From positions 37,932-101,931 of the forward strand of contig PLWV01000017.1 in NCBI GenBank assembly GCA_003153155.1: 64,000 bases of DNA. Direction: 5' to 3'. This stretch comes from Gallionella sp. (GTDB lineage Bacteria > Pseudomonadota > Gammaproteobacteria > Burkholderiales > Gallionellaceae). Both the position numbers and the translations under genes were made by a program. A model generated the notes under the pieces. It did no database searches and was not told the DNA's origin. It worked only from the letters and a program-made list of their open reading frames with translations. Below, one piece after another: positions 33,722-43,422 of this stretch. The stretch's first letter is position 1. Every line of letters starts with the position of its first letter.

Positions 33722-34242
33722 TACAATCTTGCTTGGTCAATAAAACCTGCATCAATCAATTCATCTTGAGCTGATAATATATCGCCAGTTCCAACGTATT
33801 TGTTAAAGATATCGCCAAGAGTTTCTACATTGCCAGTCTGTCCTGGTACCATAACACCCTTAATGCCCATAATACCTATGTGGGTTATTCCTGAAATTTC
33901 AAACAATCTAAGAAGGTGTGTGGCATTTTGAAAAACCCGTACACTCCCCACATAATTTGCTTGCTTGAGACCCTTACACACTTTTGACATATTGTAAGGA
34001 GCTGCCGTCTCTAGTAATTTAATCTGTTCAGATTCTGGTAGTTTCTTGGAAAGGTCCATCATACCGTGAACCAAAGGGTCCAACTCATGGGGGAACACAA
34101 ACAATATTTTTTCCAAAGCAACATAGACAGAACTAAGCTCGTCAAGGGCTTCCTTTAAAAGAGGAGTGGAGGTCATTAATCCTTCCATATAGTCTTTTCC
34201 TTGTTGAGTAATCTGCTGTTTTTTTAATTTAGCTTGTCCCAT
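33721..34242 (-). CDS. Hypothetical protein with the same C-terminal tail
   Basis: A 173-residue protein starting MGQAKLKKQQITQQGKDYME; the ATG at 34242 is preferred over 34254 because GGAG lies seven bases upstream. The body is helical then alpha/beta, without known motifs. The last ~31 residues (DIFNKYVGTGDILSAQDELI...) match those of the downstream protein at about 85-90 percent (by eye), while the bodies are unrelated. This is a swap of one tail onto two different bodies. Confidence 0.65.
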   Translation of the reverse strand: MGQAKLKKQQITQQGKDYMEGLMTSTPLLKEALDELSSVYVALEKILFVFPHELDPLVHGMMDLSKKLPESEQIKLLETAAPYNMSKVCKGLKQANYVGSVRVFQNATHLLRLFEISGITHIGIMGIKGVMVPGQTGNVETLGDIFNKYVGTGDILSAQDELIDAGFIDQARL

Positions 34243-34311
34243 TTGCGTCTCCATTTGTTGATTTACAATAGAAACACTATCTCACAATCCTCCTAACAAA
34301 GGGGTCTAACC

Positions 34312-34494
34312 TCAGTAGTCTTCCGGTAATAAGAAGGTCGTGTATGAACGGTCTGCTTCCGTGATAATCCATATACGGCCTTCCGGAAGATTATAAGACC
34401 TCAACAACCGTGTTCCTTCGTTTAACGCTTCGTTGTTAGCTTGCCAGTCTTCTTTACATACGTCACCCCAATCGTGTTTTATGTGGCGGCCTAC
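34312..34494 (-). pseudogene. Remnant 4 of the ITEADRS-type small gene (diverged)
   Basis: About 60 C-terminal codons (HDWGDVCKEDWQANNEALNE ... WIITEADRSYTTFLLPEDY, stop), the longest and most diverged fragment. The N-terminal third is missing. Confidence 0.8.
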
Positions 34495-34542
34495 TGGTAC
34501 AACACGCGACGCAAGGCCAAGAAATCATCTTCGAAAGCTTAA
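34488..34542 (+). pseudogene. 3' fragment of the Lys/Ala-rich gene family
   Basis: AAYWYNTRRKAKKSSSKA then stop, matching YWYNCKRKARKVSPKA at the end of 32618-33007. It abuts remnant 4 tail to head, marking a recombination junction. Confidence 0.75.
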
Positions 34543-34649
34543 CCAACCGCCTTGGTATCCACGTCAAACCGGGATGCCAACCTTTTTCCGGATAGACCTC
34601 AGTAAAAGTTGTATATGGGTGGAGAGGAGAAACATTTACTGAGGATGAT

Positions 34650-37364
34650 TTAATAGCATTTCCTTATAAATGGGCAATCGTAACTTGATCTAAGCGTTAC
34701 CGCATCCGCCGAACGATCTGTATAAAGGAATAAATCGATATCAAGGTCTGGAACGGTTTGTTTTAACGCCTTCAACCTTGCCAGAACCTCATTGGTGGGC
34801 GGGCATGAATGAGGAACGAAGGGTCGCCTATTTGCATTTTCTACATCGGATCTCTTGCAAGGTATATCGTGATTGATTAATAGGTCTGCAAATCTCTGTG
34901 CCGATACACCATTCACTTGGCGTGACAGTCCGGCCTTTGATTCTCTCCAAGCCGAACACAACAGCTGCCGCAATCGTTGAATGTCAGGGTTAATTTTCTT
35001 GAGGTATTTGCCATGCTCCTTCGTCAGGAAGGAGTGGGCCTCGACCGATGATGCAAAGGCCTCATAGTCGCCCGGTGTTTTCAGGCACACATGCTTGTCC
35101 TGCGTGTAGTCATCCCACGCTTCCCGAATTTCGACAAATTGCTCTAAAGAATGCCACGGGCGCGTACTGAATATGAGGTGCTGGTGCTTCTGCGAAAAGC
35201 CCACGCCCAATGGCTGGCGCTTCCAGTCGTATTCCATGTTCAGCTTCTTGGAAATAACCTTTTCCACCAGATCGGCATCATGTTCCACCATATCGCGAAT
35301 GCCTGTCATGGCCTCCACCCTAATCAATGAATCAGGGGTACGGCTGAAAAACATACGGATGATTTCGTTGTTCTGGTCTTCCGTTGACTCGCATTCTGGC
35401 GGCGTGAATATGCCTCCCTTGGCCAATACGGTTATTTTGTCCTCATCGTCTGGACTGGTAGCCACTCCCGGCATCAATGTCGCTTGGCCTCGGGTTCGCC
35501 AGCCTAATGGCTTGCGCAAGAAGTGCTTGGTTTCAAGAACCGATGGCAGGCCCGTCAGTAGCTCCCGCGATTGCAGGAACAGCTTGGATAATTCCCCTTC
35601 CTGTGCCCGTTTGATTTCGTCCTTGCCGGCATTGGAAATGAACCCGTCAGTCGTGCAACTGAAAACGCAGGTGTCACGGTCAAGGTTGTTGATGATCTCG
35701 CCCATAATGGCGCGAGTAAATGACGTGATGTACGATGCGAAAAACGGGTTGGTGATGGCACTCGGTGGAAGTATTTTCGTAGCACGGTCACGCATGTCAT
35801 ACACCCGCTTGGGCCTCAGCCCTTGTGCTGTCTTGCCATAGGTGGAATTGCTGATTTCCTTCCAGAACAGGCTCTCAAGCTTTTTCGTTCCTGCATTCTT
35901 ACGCCGTTCCAGGCAATCCTTTATAAACAAGCCAAATATTTTAATGTCGGGGTCGGACGGGACGATGACTCCCTTGTTTATCTTGATTGTGGCACCGAGC
36001 TTGCGCGCAACGAATAGCTCCGGGGCTGAACAATAGCTCTTGCCGGTGAGCGGAAAGATCAAACCGTGATTGGTACGGACAGGCAGTGTCGGATACCTTG
36101 TCTCAGCTGGAAACTCAAAATCTACGTTGGCAAACCCCAGTGTCGTCGGCGTAAACAATTCGATGCCAGGATCATCATGAACCTCATGCCATTTCGGCAT
36201 GCCGATGAGTGACATCGCGGTTGGATAGGCGCTGGATAAGTCGTAGTCCGTCCAGTCATCCTCGAAGCATGGCCCAAACCAGAATTGCTCGTTGCGGCCG
36301 CCGTGGTAGCTCTCGGTTATGAAGTCGATATACCACGCCACCTCCTCCATATCGACGACCTTTTTATTCTTGACGAAGTATCCCTTTTTCTTGTCGAAGT
36401 ACCGTTCAGTGACCTCCTCCTTGCCGAGAATAGTGAGTGCATCTTCTGCCAAATTTTCCTTCCAGCTTTTCTGAAGCAGATCGACACCGATGGAAGTCAG
36501 GGTAACGGGCACTTTCTTCTTGCCGGTGATCTGCTCGAATTGGTCGATGATCTTTTCGATGTAGCGAACACAGATCGTTGCATCGTTTAGCGCATACCGT
36601 TTGAACAAGTCCCAATGCTCGACCCGAACCTTATCCATGTTGCGGATCATGTCCTTGTGCTTGGCCTCGTCGGGGTCTAATTGCATCTTCTCCTGGCCGA
36701 CCAGCTTGCCTATTTCCTTGAGGCTTTTTGAAGCCTGCGGAGTGAGCAGCATCGTGTCCCTGAATAATAGGTTCAGCGATGTGCTGGCACTGCCATCCGG
36801 ATAATCAACCCTCAGGTGAGCGCCGCTGTCGATCGAGATGAAAGTATTGCGAACACTGGACAGCAAATGAGTCAGGTCTTGAAAGTCGGCGAATGCCGGT
36901 ACATCAGCCCGAGTGAAATGGCCTACGAGGTAAATCTTGGTTGGTATATTTTTAATTTGATGGTCACGAGCACCAAGGCCAAGAGCAAACACGACGAATT
37001 CACCAAGGGTCATGCGCTCATCACCATCAGGACAGCAAATGCCTTGCCACTCATGACCATCGCTGGTCTTGGCATGAAACTGGTAGGATAAAACCCGGTA
37101 CTTCGCCTCACCAGCTACAATTTGCTCGCGACTGACATGGTATTCAGGCGTTTTAAACTCAGTGTCAAAGCCGATAATCAGGTAGGGTTCAGAAGCAACG
37201 GCAACGGCTTCGGCTGCTTTCTTGCGTGTGCGTTTGGTTTTGGCTTTTGCAGGGATGAAATCTGTACTGGCTACTTCAGTTTCTTGCGGCGTTTTATTGC
37301 CTATCAGTTCGGTTGGCTCTGCAAAGTACTTAACCTTGTTGGAGCTTTTTAGTTCATCCGCCAT
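34650..37364 (-). CDS. Family B DNA polymerase of mobile-element type (piPolB-like candidate)
   Basis: A 904-residue polymerase. After a lysine-rich N-terminus of ~60 residues comes a 3'-5' exonuclease domain: Exo I IGFDTEF (D67, E69), Exo II VGHFTRADVPAF (~147-158), Exo III YALNDATICVRY (~257). The palm follows: motif A YDLSSAYPTAM (D375), motif B KEISNSTYGKTA (~502-513), motif C TTDGF (D573), here TTD rather than the usual DTD. A C-terminal ~300 residues has no known motif. Size, complete proofreading domain and position beside a tyrosine recombinase in a tRNA-integrated element resemble the primer-independent PolBs of pipolins; a protein-primed polymerase is the alternative. All catalytic residues visible are intact. 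Confidence 0.88.
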   Translation of the reverse strand: MADELKSSNKVKYFAEPTELIGNKTPQETEVASTDFIPAKAKTKRTRKKAAEAVAVASEPYLIIGFDTEFKTPEYHVSREQIVAGEAKYRVLSYQFHAKTSDGHEWQGICCPDGDERMTLGEFVVFALGLGARDHQIKNIPTKIYLVGHFTRADVPAFADFQDLTHLLSSVRNTFISIDSGAHLRVDYPDGSASTSLNLLFRDTMLLTPQASKSLKEIGKLVGQEKMQLDPDEAKHKDMIRNMDKVRVEHWDLFKRYALNDATICVRYIEKIIDQFEQITGKKKVPVTLTSIGVDLLQKSWKENLAEDALTILGKEEVTERYFDKKKGYFVKNKKVVDMEEVAWYIDFITESYHGGRNEQFWFGPCFEDDWTDYDLSSAYPTAMSLIGMPKWHEVHDDPGIELFTPTTLGFANVDFEFPAETRYPTLPVRTNHGLIFPLTGKSYCSAPELFVARKLGATIKINKGVIVPSDPDIKIFGLFIKDCLERRKNAGTKKLESLFWKEISNSTYGKTAQGLRPKRVYDMRDRATKILPPSAITNPFFASYITSFTRAIMGEIINNLDRDTCVFSCTTDGFISNAGKDEIKRAQEGELSKLFLQSRELLTGLPSVLETKHFLRKPLGWRTRGQATLMPGVATSPDDEDKITVLAKGGIFTPPECESTEDQNNEIIRMFFSRTPDSLIRVEAMTGIRDMVEHDADLVEKVISKKLNMEYDWKRQPLGVGFSQKHQHLIFSTRPWHSLEQFVEIREAWDDYTQDKHVCLKTPGDYEAFASSVEAHSFLTKEHGKYLKKINPDIQRLRQLLCSAWRESKAGLSRQVNGVSAQRFADLLINHDIPCKRSDVENANRRPFVPHSCPPTNEVLARLKALKQTVPDLDIDLFLYTDRSADAVTLRSSYDCPFIRKCY

Positions 37365-38223
37365 TGCCTCTCACCCTTTGATATATGGTTGCACTGACTA
37401 GCACGCTGGTCTTCCAGTTTGTATCGTATCAGGCGGTAGCTCCCATCATACTGAAAATTCAAAACTGGAATTCCACCATTTAAAGCGGTGACGGGTTCAT
37501 TGTGTTGGGGTCAAGAGTAATGACATAAATACATCTGTCCAATAATTGATTCACCGTCTCGCGTCGGGACAAGCACGAACACAAGCCAATATGACGAATA
37601 ACCAGACATACCCTAACTGCTGGTGAGAGTAGTACGGAACAGATTGCGTCGAGCCGCAATTTCAAGCCAGCCGGATGATGCCGGTCAAAGTTTTGATGAC
37701 TTAGTTGTGGATGCGTCGTTGATGTCGCCAGCTTGGGAATTACGCTTCTTTTACCTTCCACAAAATTGTAACAAACCGTCAGTAATGACAGCGCAGCGAA
37801 CCCGATTTGAGTTGTGCGTGGATGGAAAATCCACTACGGGGCTGGTCATTCTTTTATAGTTTGAATGTGGTTCGAAATAAGATTGAATTGTGTGGTTGAC
37901 CACGAGCGCAGTGAGTGAGGCAACTGCACAATTCACGTGCGCAGCACGAACCGGATGTGCCTGAAGCAAATATTCAACATGGAATTTCGTCTGCGAATTG
38001 CGTGTTAGCCCCATTGGAACAAACCCACCGATCTCGCTCCAATTCAAGTGACATGCAGTCGCCTTCGGCTCCTGGTTGAACGCGCAAATTGCACTTCCGC
38101 TGCGCGTCGTTTATTTGCACCTTCAACGTGTCCTTTACCAATTCATCTCGGGATGCACCCCAACCCCCGAATACCATAGCCTATGCGGCCTAATTCAGTT
38201 GTCCTGATTGGTTTACGTCCACC
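37365..38223. other. Gene-free region between PolB and the recombinase
   Basis: About 860 bases with only short unsupported ORFs on both strands. GAATTGTGTGGTTG and CAACTGCACAATTC (about 37889-37935) form an imperfect inverted repeat. This could hold the control region or an origin for the polymerase, but no iterons or clear origin motifs were seen. Confidence 0.35.
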
Positions 38224-39369
38224 CTACTCCACCACCGCTGTCGCATGTAGCCGATTCAGCACATCAACTGCCAAGCGCGACGCATCGCTGGGTGCCAAGT
38301 CGGCGTAATAGCTGGCCGTAATGTCCACGGTTGCATGACCCAATATCTTGGACACGTAGTGAATTGGCACGTTGTTCTGTACCAGCCGCGATGCACAGGT
38401 CTTTCTAAGGTTATGGAATGAAATGCCGTCAATGCCAGCCCGATCGCATGCACTACGGAACGCTTTCGGTGAATATTTGCGCGGCCCGCCTGACTTGCAT
38501 TCGAAGATGTAAACCTGGCTTGTCGTCTTGCCATCGAACCTGCGCTGCAATACCTCACGGGCACGGTGGGTCAGCTGCAACATCGACTGGTTGCCAACCT
38601 TGGGGCGATACAGCTGAACCTCGTTGCGATCCAGCCGCACATCTTTCCATTGCAACTTGGACAACTCGCTGTGGCGGCATCCGAGGTCGAGCAGCAGTAC
38701 CGCGAAGTCGTAGGCGTCATGTTTCATCCGGCGCATTTCATCAGTCTGGTTTCCTACGCTGGCAAGACCACGAGCAATCCTATCCGGATGCAGTTCTTCC
38801 AGCAGCCGTGCTTCTTCCTCAATGGACAGGAACCGGATGCGCTTGCGGTCTGGCTTGATTGCATTGTCTCGCTTGATTTCGGCCAGGTTGAGCTCTGGTA
38901 CTTCGTACCCCAATTTCCGGCAAAGCTTGATGATGCTGTTCAGCGTCAGCAGTTCATACAGGATCGTGCCGTTGGCGTTCTGCTCTTTCCGGCGTTCAAG
39001 GACAAGGCGCTGTATGTCCTTGGTTTTGAGCTCGTGCAAATAAGTGCTGCCATCAAAACCGAAGCAAGCCACACGGGTCTGAGTGCCGGGTTGATTCTTT
39101 GACCCCAACAGCTTGTTTGCTCGCGCCTTGATGTTGCCGTATTCGCTGTTACCTCGCTTACTGTCGAGGAATTGTTGTATGGCCGCTTTTAACGTGATCG
39201 GCTCGGCCTTGTCGCTAAGCGATGCCTCTATCGCCTTCCTGCGTTCACCATCCTCCACCTTCTTGGCAACCGTCTTGTTGCCGGTGCCGGTTGAACCGAA
39301 ATGTTTCTTTCCTTTTAATTGGAAAGAGTAATACCAATTGGGACTTGATGCGTGTCTGACTATGCTCAT
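38224..39369 (-). CDS. Tyrosine recombinase (phage-type integrase)
   Basis: Integrase of 381 residues, complete. An N-terminal arm-binding-like domain (YYSFQLKGKKHFGSTGT) is followed by a SAM-like core-binding domain and a catalytic domain with Arg I in LGCRHSELSKLQW, a lysine in the beta-hairpin region, HNLRKTCASRL (HxxR), LGHATVDITASYY (second His and the nucleophile Tyr). It would integrate and excise the element, presumably at the tRNA-Thr end found at 24219. The ATG at 39369 is kept. It is encoded on the polymerase strand, 860 bases upstream of it. Confidence 0.93.
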   Translation of the reverse strand: MSIVRHASSPNWYYSFQLKGKKHFGSTGTGNKTVAKKVEDGERRKAIEASLSDKAEPITLKAAIQQFLDSKRGNSEYGNIKARANKLLGSKNQPGTQTRVACFGFDGSTYLHELKTKDIQRLVLERRKEQNANGTILYELLTLNSIIKLCRKLGYEVPELNLAEIKRDNAIKPDRKRIRFLSIEEEARLLEELHPDRIARGLASVGNQTDEMRRMKHDAYDFAVLLLDLGCRHSELSKLQWKDVRLDRNEVQLYRPKVGNQSMLQLTHRAREVLQRRFDGKTTSQVYIFECKSGGPRKYSPKAFRSACDRAGIDGISFHNLRKTCASRLVQNNVPIHYVSKILGHATVDITASYYADLAPSDASRLAVDVLNRLHATAVVE

Positions 39370-40033
39370 GTTTTTCTCCTAATTTAACGATGCCACTTGA
39401 TGTGGCCTCATATCTATTTATGGGAGTTGCGAGCATGCGTGTTCAATTCGGAAAGACAACGCTGGATTCACCATTGGCGCGGAGTCTGGGCTGGTCAGGC
39501 TTGACCCGATTAGTGGCTGGAATGAAGATTTGGTGTAAAAGAATTGGCTGTTTAAGGATTATGACGTCCCAGTTTGGGGGCCGGATCATTTTCAGGCCAT
39601 CGTTCCCCAAATGTCCGGCGACATTACCAAGAACCGTATCGAATCGTAGAAACACGGTATGGCCACGGTTATTGCGCCAACAAACCATGAGACGGAGCAA
39701 AACGGAGCCTATCGGTTTACTCTTATATATCTATCGGATTACTGTTATATATAAGGACAGATACTAAACAGCTATCCTCATAAAAGGCGCATTGGGTGCC
39801 GGTAGAAGGCGATTCGAGGCAGGGTTGGCTCGAATAATGTTAGCCCGTTGATGGTTTGGATTGTTTTTGACGCTTGGCGGTTGATGGAGATGACGGCAAC
39901 ATCGTTATATCAAAGTTACACGGTGTAAAAACGCCCGTAGTCTCTGAGTTATCTTGTGAAGGACTGTTGCCATGGCCGGGAGATAATTAAATTGGTTTAG
40001 ATGTGTAGCAGAAAAAAACTTAATTTGGTAACT
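39370..40033. other. Intergenic region with AT-rich inverted repeat
   Basis: Contains a possible pseudogene (39455-39649) and the inverted repeat CTTATATAT...ATATATAAG (39722-39755) in an AT-rich patch; a recombination site, origin or promoter are all possible. No intact gene is supported. Confidence 0.4.
39455..39649 (+). pseudogene. Degraded ORF with in-frame stop
   Basis: Reads DNAGFTIGAESGLVRLDPIS ... TAA ... KNWLFKDYDVPVWGPDHFQA ... ending RIES and TAG. Residue composition on both sides of the TAA is protein-like, and the frame continues, which suggests a gene fragment broken by one stop. The family is not recognised. Confidence 0.35.
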
Positions 40034-41563
40034 TCACTTAGGTGGTAGGGGCAAGCGTTTATTTGATAACTGGCTCTCAATTAGCCTAAGGTCAGAAATC
40101 ACTTCGGCAGCTGATTGCTCTAGTGCTTTTCGCCCCCTTTGCTCGTCTGCATCAAGCCACGCGCGAACATTGTCTAAAAGTTGTTGCTTAGCTTTTCTGC
40201 GAGCTTGCTTATCGGCATGAACAAAAACTTCTTTTGTTTGTTCCGCAAATTCGGCTGGATAGTATTGCTCGAATTGCGCTTTGCTAAAGCAGCCAAATCT
40301 ATCTGACTTCCACGACGGATAGCGACCCTGAAGTCGTGTGATTATTTCAGAACCAGCACTATCGCCATCAACTCGCACCCAAGCCGCATCTCGATACGCT
40401 TCTTCCAAATGTGTGAAAAGTACTAAACGGTGAAAGTCATCGAAAGTTGGTCCAACTTGACTCACTCCACCTACAGCAAGGGTTCGAACACGTGCTAGTT
40501 TTGGAGCAAACCAAGGAATAAGGTAGTCACGAATAATGCGCTCGGCTGATGACTCTTCAAGAATCAACCAGCCATCCCAAAGATCAAAGTCAGAAAAAGA
40601 GTAACCGAGTTCCCGTAGCACCTCAAGCCGAGCATCAACAGTTGGTTCAACAGCTCGAATTGTCGCAATAGGCGGCAACTTTCCAAATACAGAGGTAATG
40701 TTGTAAAGCCTACTATTTACTGCTGCTGCGAGGTGACGCACTACAATGTTTGAATGTGTCGAGACTACAAATTGGTTTGACTTGGAACTCTCTACAATTA
40801 AATCAAGCAATGCCTTGAGGGCTTGTGGATGAAGATCGTTTTCAGGTTCTTCAATCAGAATGAGCTTCCCTTCCGAGAGCGCCAAATCGGCCAAAAGTGC
40901 CACGATATTTGGTACGCCTTCACCCATTTGGTCGATAGGGATGGTCTGACGATCCGGCAAATAAACACCAGGACGCAGCCCATTGAGAGATGGTATGGCT
41001 GTCACCACGAACCCGAGAATTTCCTTGCAAGTATTGCTATAGCGTTCGTACTCAGGAAACCCTGGGTTTGCGAGCCTGGAAAGCCTTGCAGCAAGATTCG
41101 ACATATCTGCGTTGACTCGTAGCGCCATTTCATTTCTAACGTCTTCTTGATAGTTAGAAGTTTTGCGCTTTGATAGATAAGGTACTACAAAATGGAGCGG
41201 TTCAACATTTTTCAGAGCTTTAGTTCTATGGGGGGTCGAGTCGTCAGGCCTCTGAATAGTGATGGCAATTTCACCGCTACTTCTATCTTGTGATTTCATA
41301 TCAACCCCGAGAACTCCCGATCCCGTATAGCCAAATTCTCCTTTCATATCACCCAAACCAATCATGATCTGAGCGGCACCTGTGCTAACACGTACGTCAG
41401 GATAAGGGTTTCCGTAACTTTCCTGAATAAGTAGCAATGCCCTAAGGATAGAAGATTTACCCGCATTGTTTGGGCCAATAAGGACGTTGATTTGGTCAAG
41501 CTCTATTAGCTCCATAATCTCGAAGGAGCGGAAGTTTTTGAGTTCAAGAGAAGTAACACGCAT
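40034..41563 (-). CDS. OLD-like ATPase with TOPRIM-type nuclease domain
   Basis: A 509-residue protein of the RecF/OLD type. The N-terminal ABC-like ATPase half has Walker A IGPNNAGKSS (~30), a signature-like MGEGVPNIVALLADL and Walker B LILIEEPENDLHPQA, with an H-loop histidine in VVSTHSNIV. The C-terminal half has a TOPRIM-like pattern: LILEESSAERIIRDYL then WVRVDGDSAGSEI (DxD). OLD-family nucleases defend against phage, alone or with partners (Gabija GajA pairs with a UvrD-like helicase, which is absent here). It is divergent from the methyltransferase gene with an 80-base shared upstream region. Confidence 0.85.
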   Translation of the reverse strand: MRVTSLELKNFRSFEIMELIELDQINVLIGPNNAGKSSILRALLLIQESYGNPYPDVRVSTGAAQIMIGLGDMKGEFGYTGSGVLGVDMKSQDRSSGEIAITIQRPDDSTPHRTKALKNVEPLHFVVPYLSKRKTSNYQEDVRNEMALRVNADMSNLAARLSRLANPGFPEYERYSNTCKEILGFVVTAIPSLNGLRPGVYLPDRQTIPIDQMGEGVPNIVALLADLALSEGKLILIEEPENDLHPQALKALLDLIVESSKSNQFVVSTHSNIVVRHLAAAVNSRLYNITSVFGKLPPIATIRAVEPTVDARLEVLRELGYSFSDFDLWDGWLILEESSAERIIRDYLIPWFAPKLARVRTLAVGGVSQVGPTFDDFHRLVLFTHLEEAYRDAAWVRVDGDSAGSEIITRLQGRYPSWKSDRFGCFSKAQFEQYYPAEFAEQTKEVFVHADKQARRKAKQQLLDNVRAWLDADEQRGRKALEQSAAEVISDLRLIESQLSNKRLPLPPK

Positions 41564-41643
41564 AAATTAATTGTACTACTAATTGTCAGACCACCTTGCC
41601 TGCCGAAATGACCTGTTGTTGAACCTCTAAGTTTGAACGTAGA

Positions 41644-43422
41644 ATGGCGCTCATGAATAGTCTAATTGAACTTGACATCCCCCAAGCCCAACGGCCTCGG
41701 TATAGCCAGGTTGATCTACAGAAACATTCTGGGGCCACTTATACCCCAGAAGTTTTCGCAGTATTTGTTGCCAATCAAATGATACAACTTGCCAAGCTGC
41801 CCAAGAGAGGGAAAATCCGCATTCTTGATCCAGCTGTAGGTGATGGCGCTTTACTGGATGCGCTGATTAAGCGCTTGCCTGCGGCTGATCGTAAGCGTGT
41901 TGAAGTAATTGGCTACGATACTGATCTAAACGCTATCAAGGTCGCATCGCAACGCCTTGGTGAGGACTTTCCTGGTCTAGATATTCGCCTTGAACAGAAG
42001 GATTTTCTCGAACACGTCCTAAGCTTAGGAGAGCGCGATGATTTGTTCTCTTCGAAGGATTGCCAAGAGCCATTCCATTTAGTGATCGCCAATCCGCCTT
42101 ATGTTCGCACGCAGATTATGGGTACTCAACAAGCCCAGCAGTTGGCGCTACGCTTTGGCCTAACTGGCCGCGTAGATTTGTATTACCCTTTTCTTTTGGC
42201 GATTTCCCAAGTTCTGGTCGCTGGTGGTATTTCAGGTGTGATTACCTCGAACAGGTTCATGACTACAAAATCTGGTCAGGCTGTGCGACGCGCATTGCTG
42301 TCCCGCTTTCAGATTGTGCATGCGTGGGATTTGGGTGATACGAAACTTTTTGATGCTGCTGTTCTGCCTTCGGTTCTGCTGGCTCGGGGAATAACAGACT
42401 GCCAACATCCAAGCGTCGATGGCATAGCGTTTTCCACAATTTACGAAACCCAAGATTCCTTCCAAGAGATTGCTCATGATCCTCTGGCAGCCTTGGTCGT
42501 TGAGGACAATACAGTTGTAGAAATATCCGATGGCCGACGATTCCGAATTCGACATGGTATATTGGACAACGGAGGTAGCCCAGATGGTCTTTGGCGCGTC
42601 GGGACTCAATCCACTGATCAATGGCTGGCAACGGTAGAAGCCAATACTTGGGATACCTTCAGGCGCATAGGCAAAATTCGTGTGGGCGTTAAATCTACCG
42701 CTGATAAAGTTTTTATTCGTAATGATTGGGCTGATTTGCCTGAAGGCGAGCCTGAATTGTTACGTCCACTGATAACGCGCCATCACGCACGTCGTTTCAA
42801 GGCTCTATTTCCTGCGAAGGCCAAACATGTCAAAGCTATTCTTTACCCGCATGAGATGACAGAAAGCGGACGAGGCGCTGTGGATTTGAGTCATTACCCA
42901 AAAGCTAAACGTTACCTTGAGCGGCATCGAGATGTGTTGGAGTCTCGAACCTATGTTATTGAAGCTGGACGTCAATGGTACGAGTTGTGGGTTCCACAGG
43001 ATCCCTCAGCGTGGTCATCTCCCAAATTGGTGTTTCCCGATATTTCTGAAAAACCGATTTTCTGGATCGATACCGAAGGTGGTGTAGTTAACGGTGAGTG
43101 CTATTGGATGCGATGCGAAAAAGATGGTGATGAGGATTTGTTATGGCTGGCTCTTGCTGTTGCCAATTCGACGTTTATTGAAGCGTTCTACGACCACCGA
43201 TTTAATAACAAGCTATACGCTGGACGCCGTCGTTTTATCACTCAATATGTGGAGAAATTCCCATTGCCTGACCCAGCTCGAGAGGATACTCAAGTCCTTA
43301 TTGCGATGGTAAAATCTATCTACGCAAAAATTCCATCCAGAGAAGCTGATGATTTGGCTGCAACTCTGGACGAGCGAGTGTGGCGAGTGTTCGGCTTAGA
43401 GTTCGAAAAAATCTCGGGGTAA
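41644..43422 (+). CDS. N6-adenine DNA methyltransferase of a type II restriction-modification system
   Basis: A 592-residue Eco57I/PaqCI-like methyltransferase. SAM motif I is ILDPAVGDGALLDALI, motif IV (catalytic) is IANPPYVRTQI, placing it in the gamma class of adenine methylases; VITSNRFMTTKSG is motif VI-like. The C-terminal ~250 residues form the target recognition region. No nuclease domain is fused, so it is a stand-alone modification enzyme. Its 3' end overlaps that of the convergent nuclease gene by 27 bases. It protects host DNA from that nuclease; the recognition sequence cannot be read from the protein. Confidence 0.92.
   Translation: MALMNSLIELDIPQAQRPRYSQVDLQKHSGATYTPEVFAVFVANQMIQLAKLPKRGKIRILDPAVGDGALLDALIKRLPAADRKRVEVIGYDTDLNAIKVASQRLGEDFPGLDIRLEQKDFLEHVLSLGERDDLFSSKDCQEPFHLVIANPPYVRTQIMGTQQAQQLALRFGLTGRVDLYYPFLLAISQVLVAGGISGVITSNRFMTTKSGQAVRRALLSRFQIVHAWDLGDTKLFDAAVLPSVLLARGITDCQHPSVDGIAFSTIYETQDSFQEIAHDPLAALVVEDNTVVEISDGRRFRIRHGILDNGGSPDGLWRVGTQSTDQWLATVEANTWDTFRRIGKIRVGVKSTADKVFIRNDWADLPEGEPELLRPLITRHHARRFKALFPAKAKHVKAILYPHEMTESGRGAVDLSHYPKAKRYLERHRDVLESRTYVIEAGRQWYELWVPQDPSAWSSPKLVFPDISEKPIFWIDTEGGVVNGECYWMRCEKDGDEDLLWLALAVANSTFIEAFYDHRFNNKLYAGRRRFITQYVEKFPLPDPAREDTQVLIAMVKSIYAKIPSREADDLAATLDERVWRVFGLEFEKISG

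Noticed and set aside
37480-38177. Several ORFs of 67-98 residues between PolB and integrase
   Set aside because: Overlapping on both strands, no ribosome sites, no recognisable motifs.
39390-39767. 125-residue plus-strand ORF
   Set aside because: Another frame (39455-39649) looks more protein-like; this one has no support.
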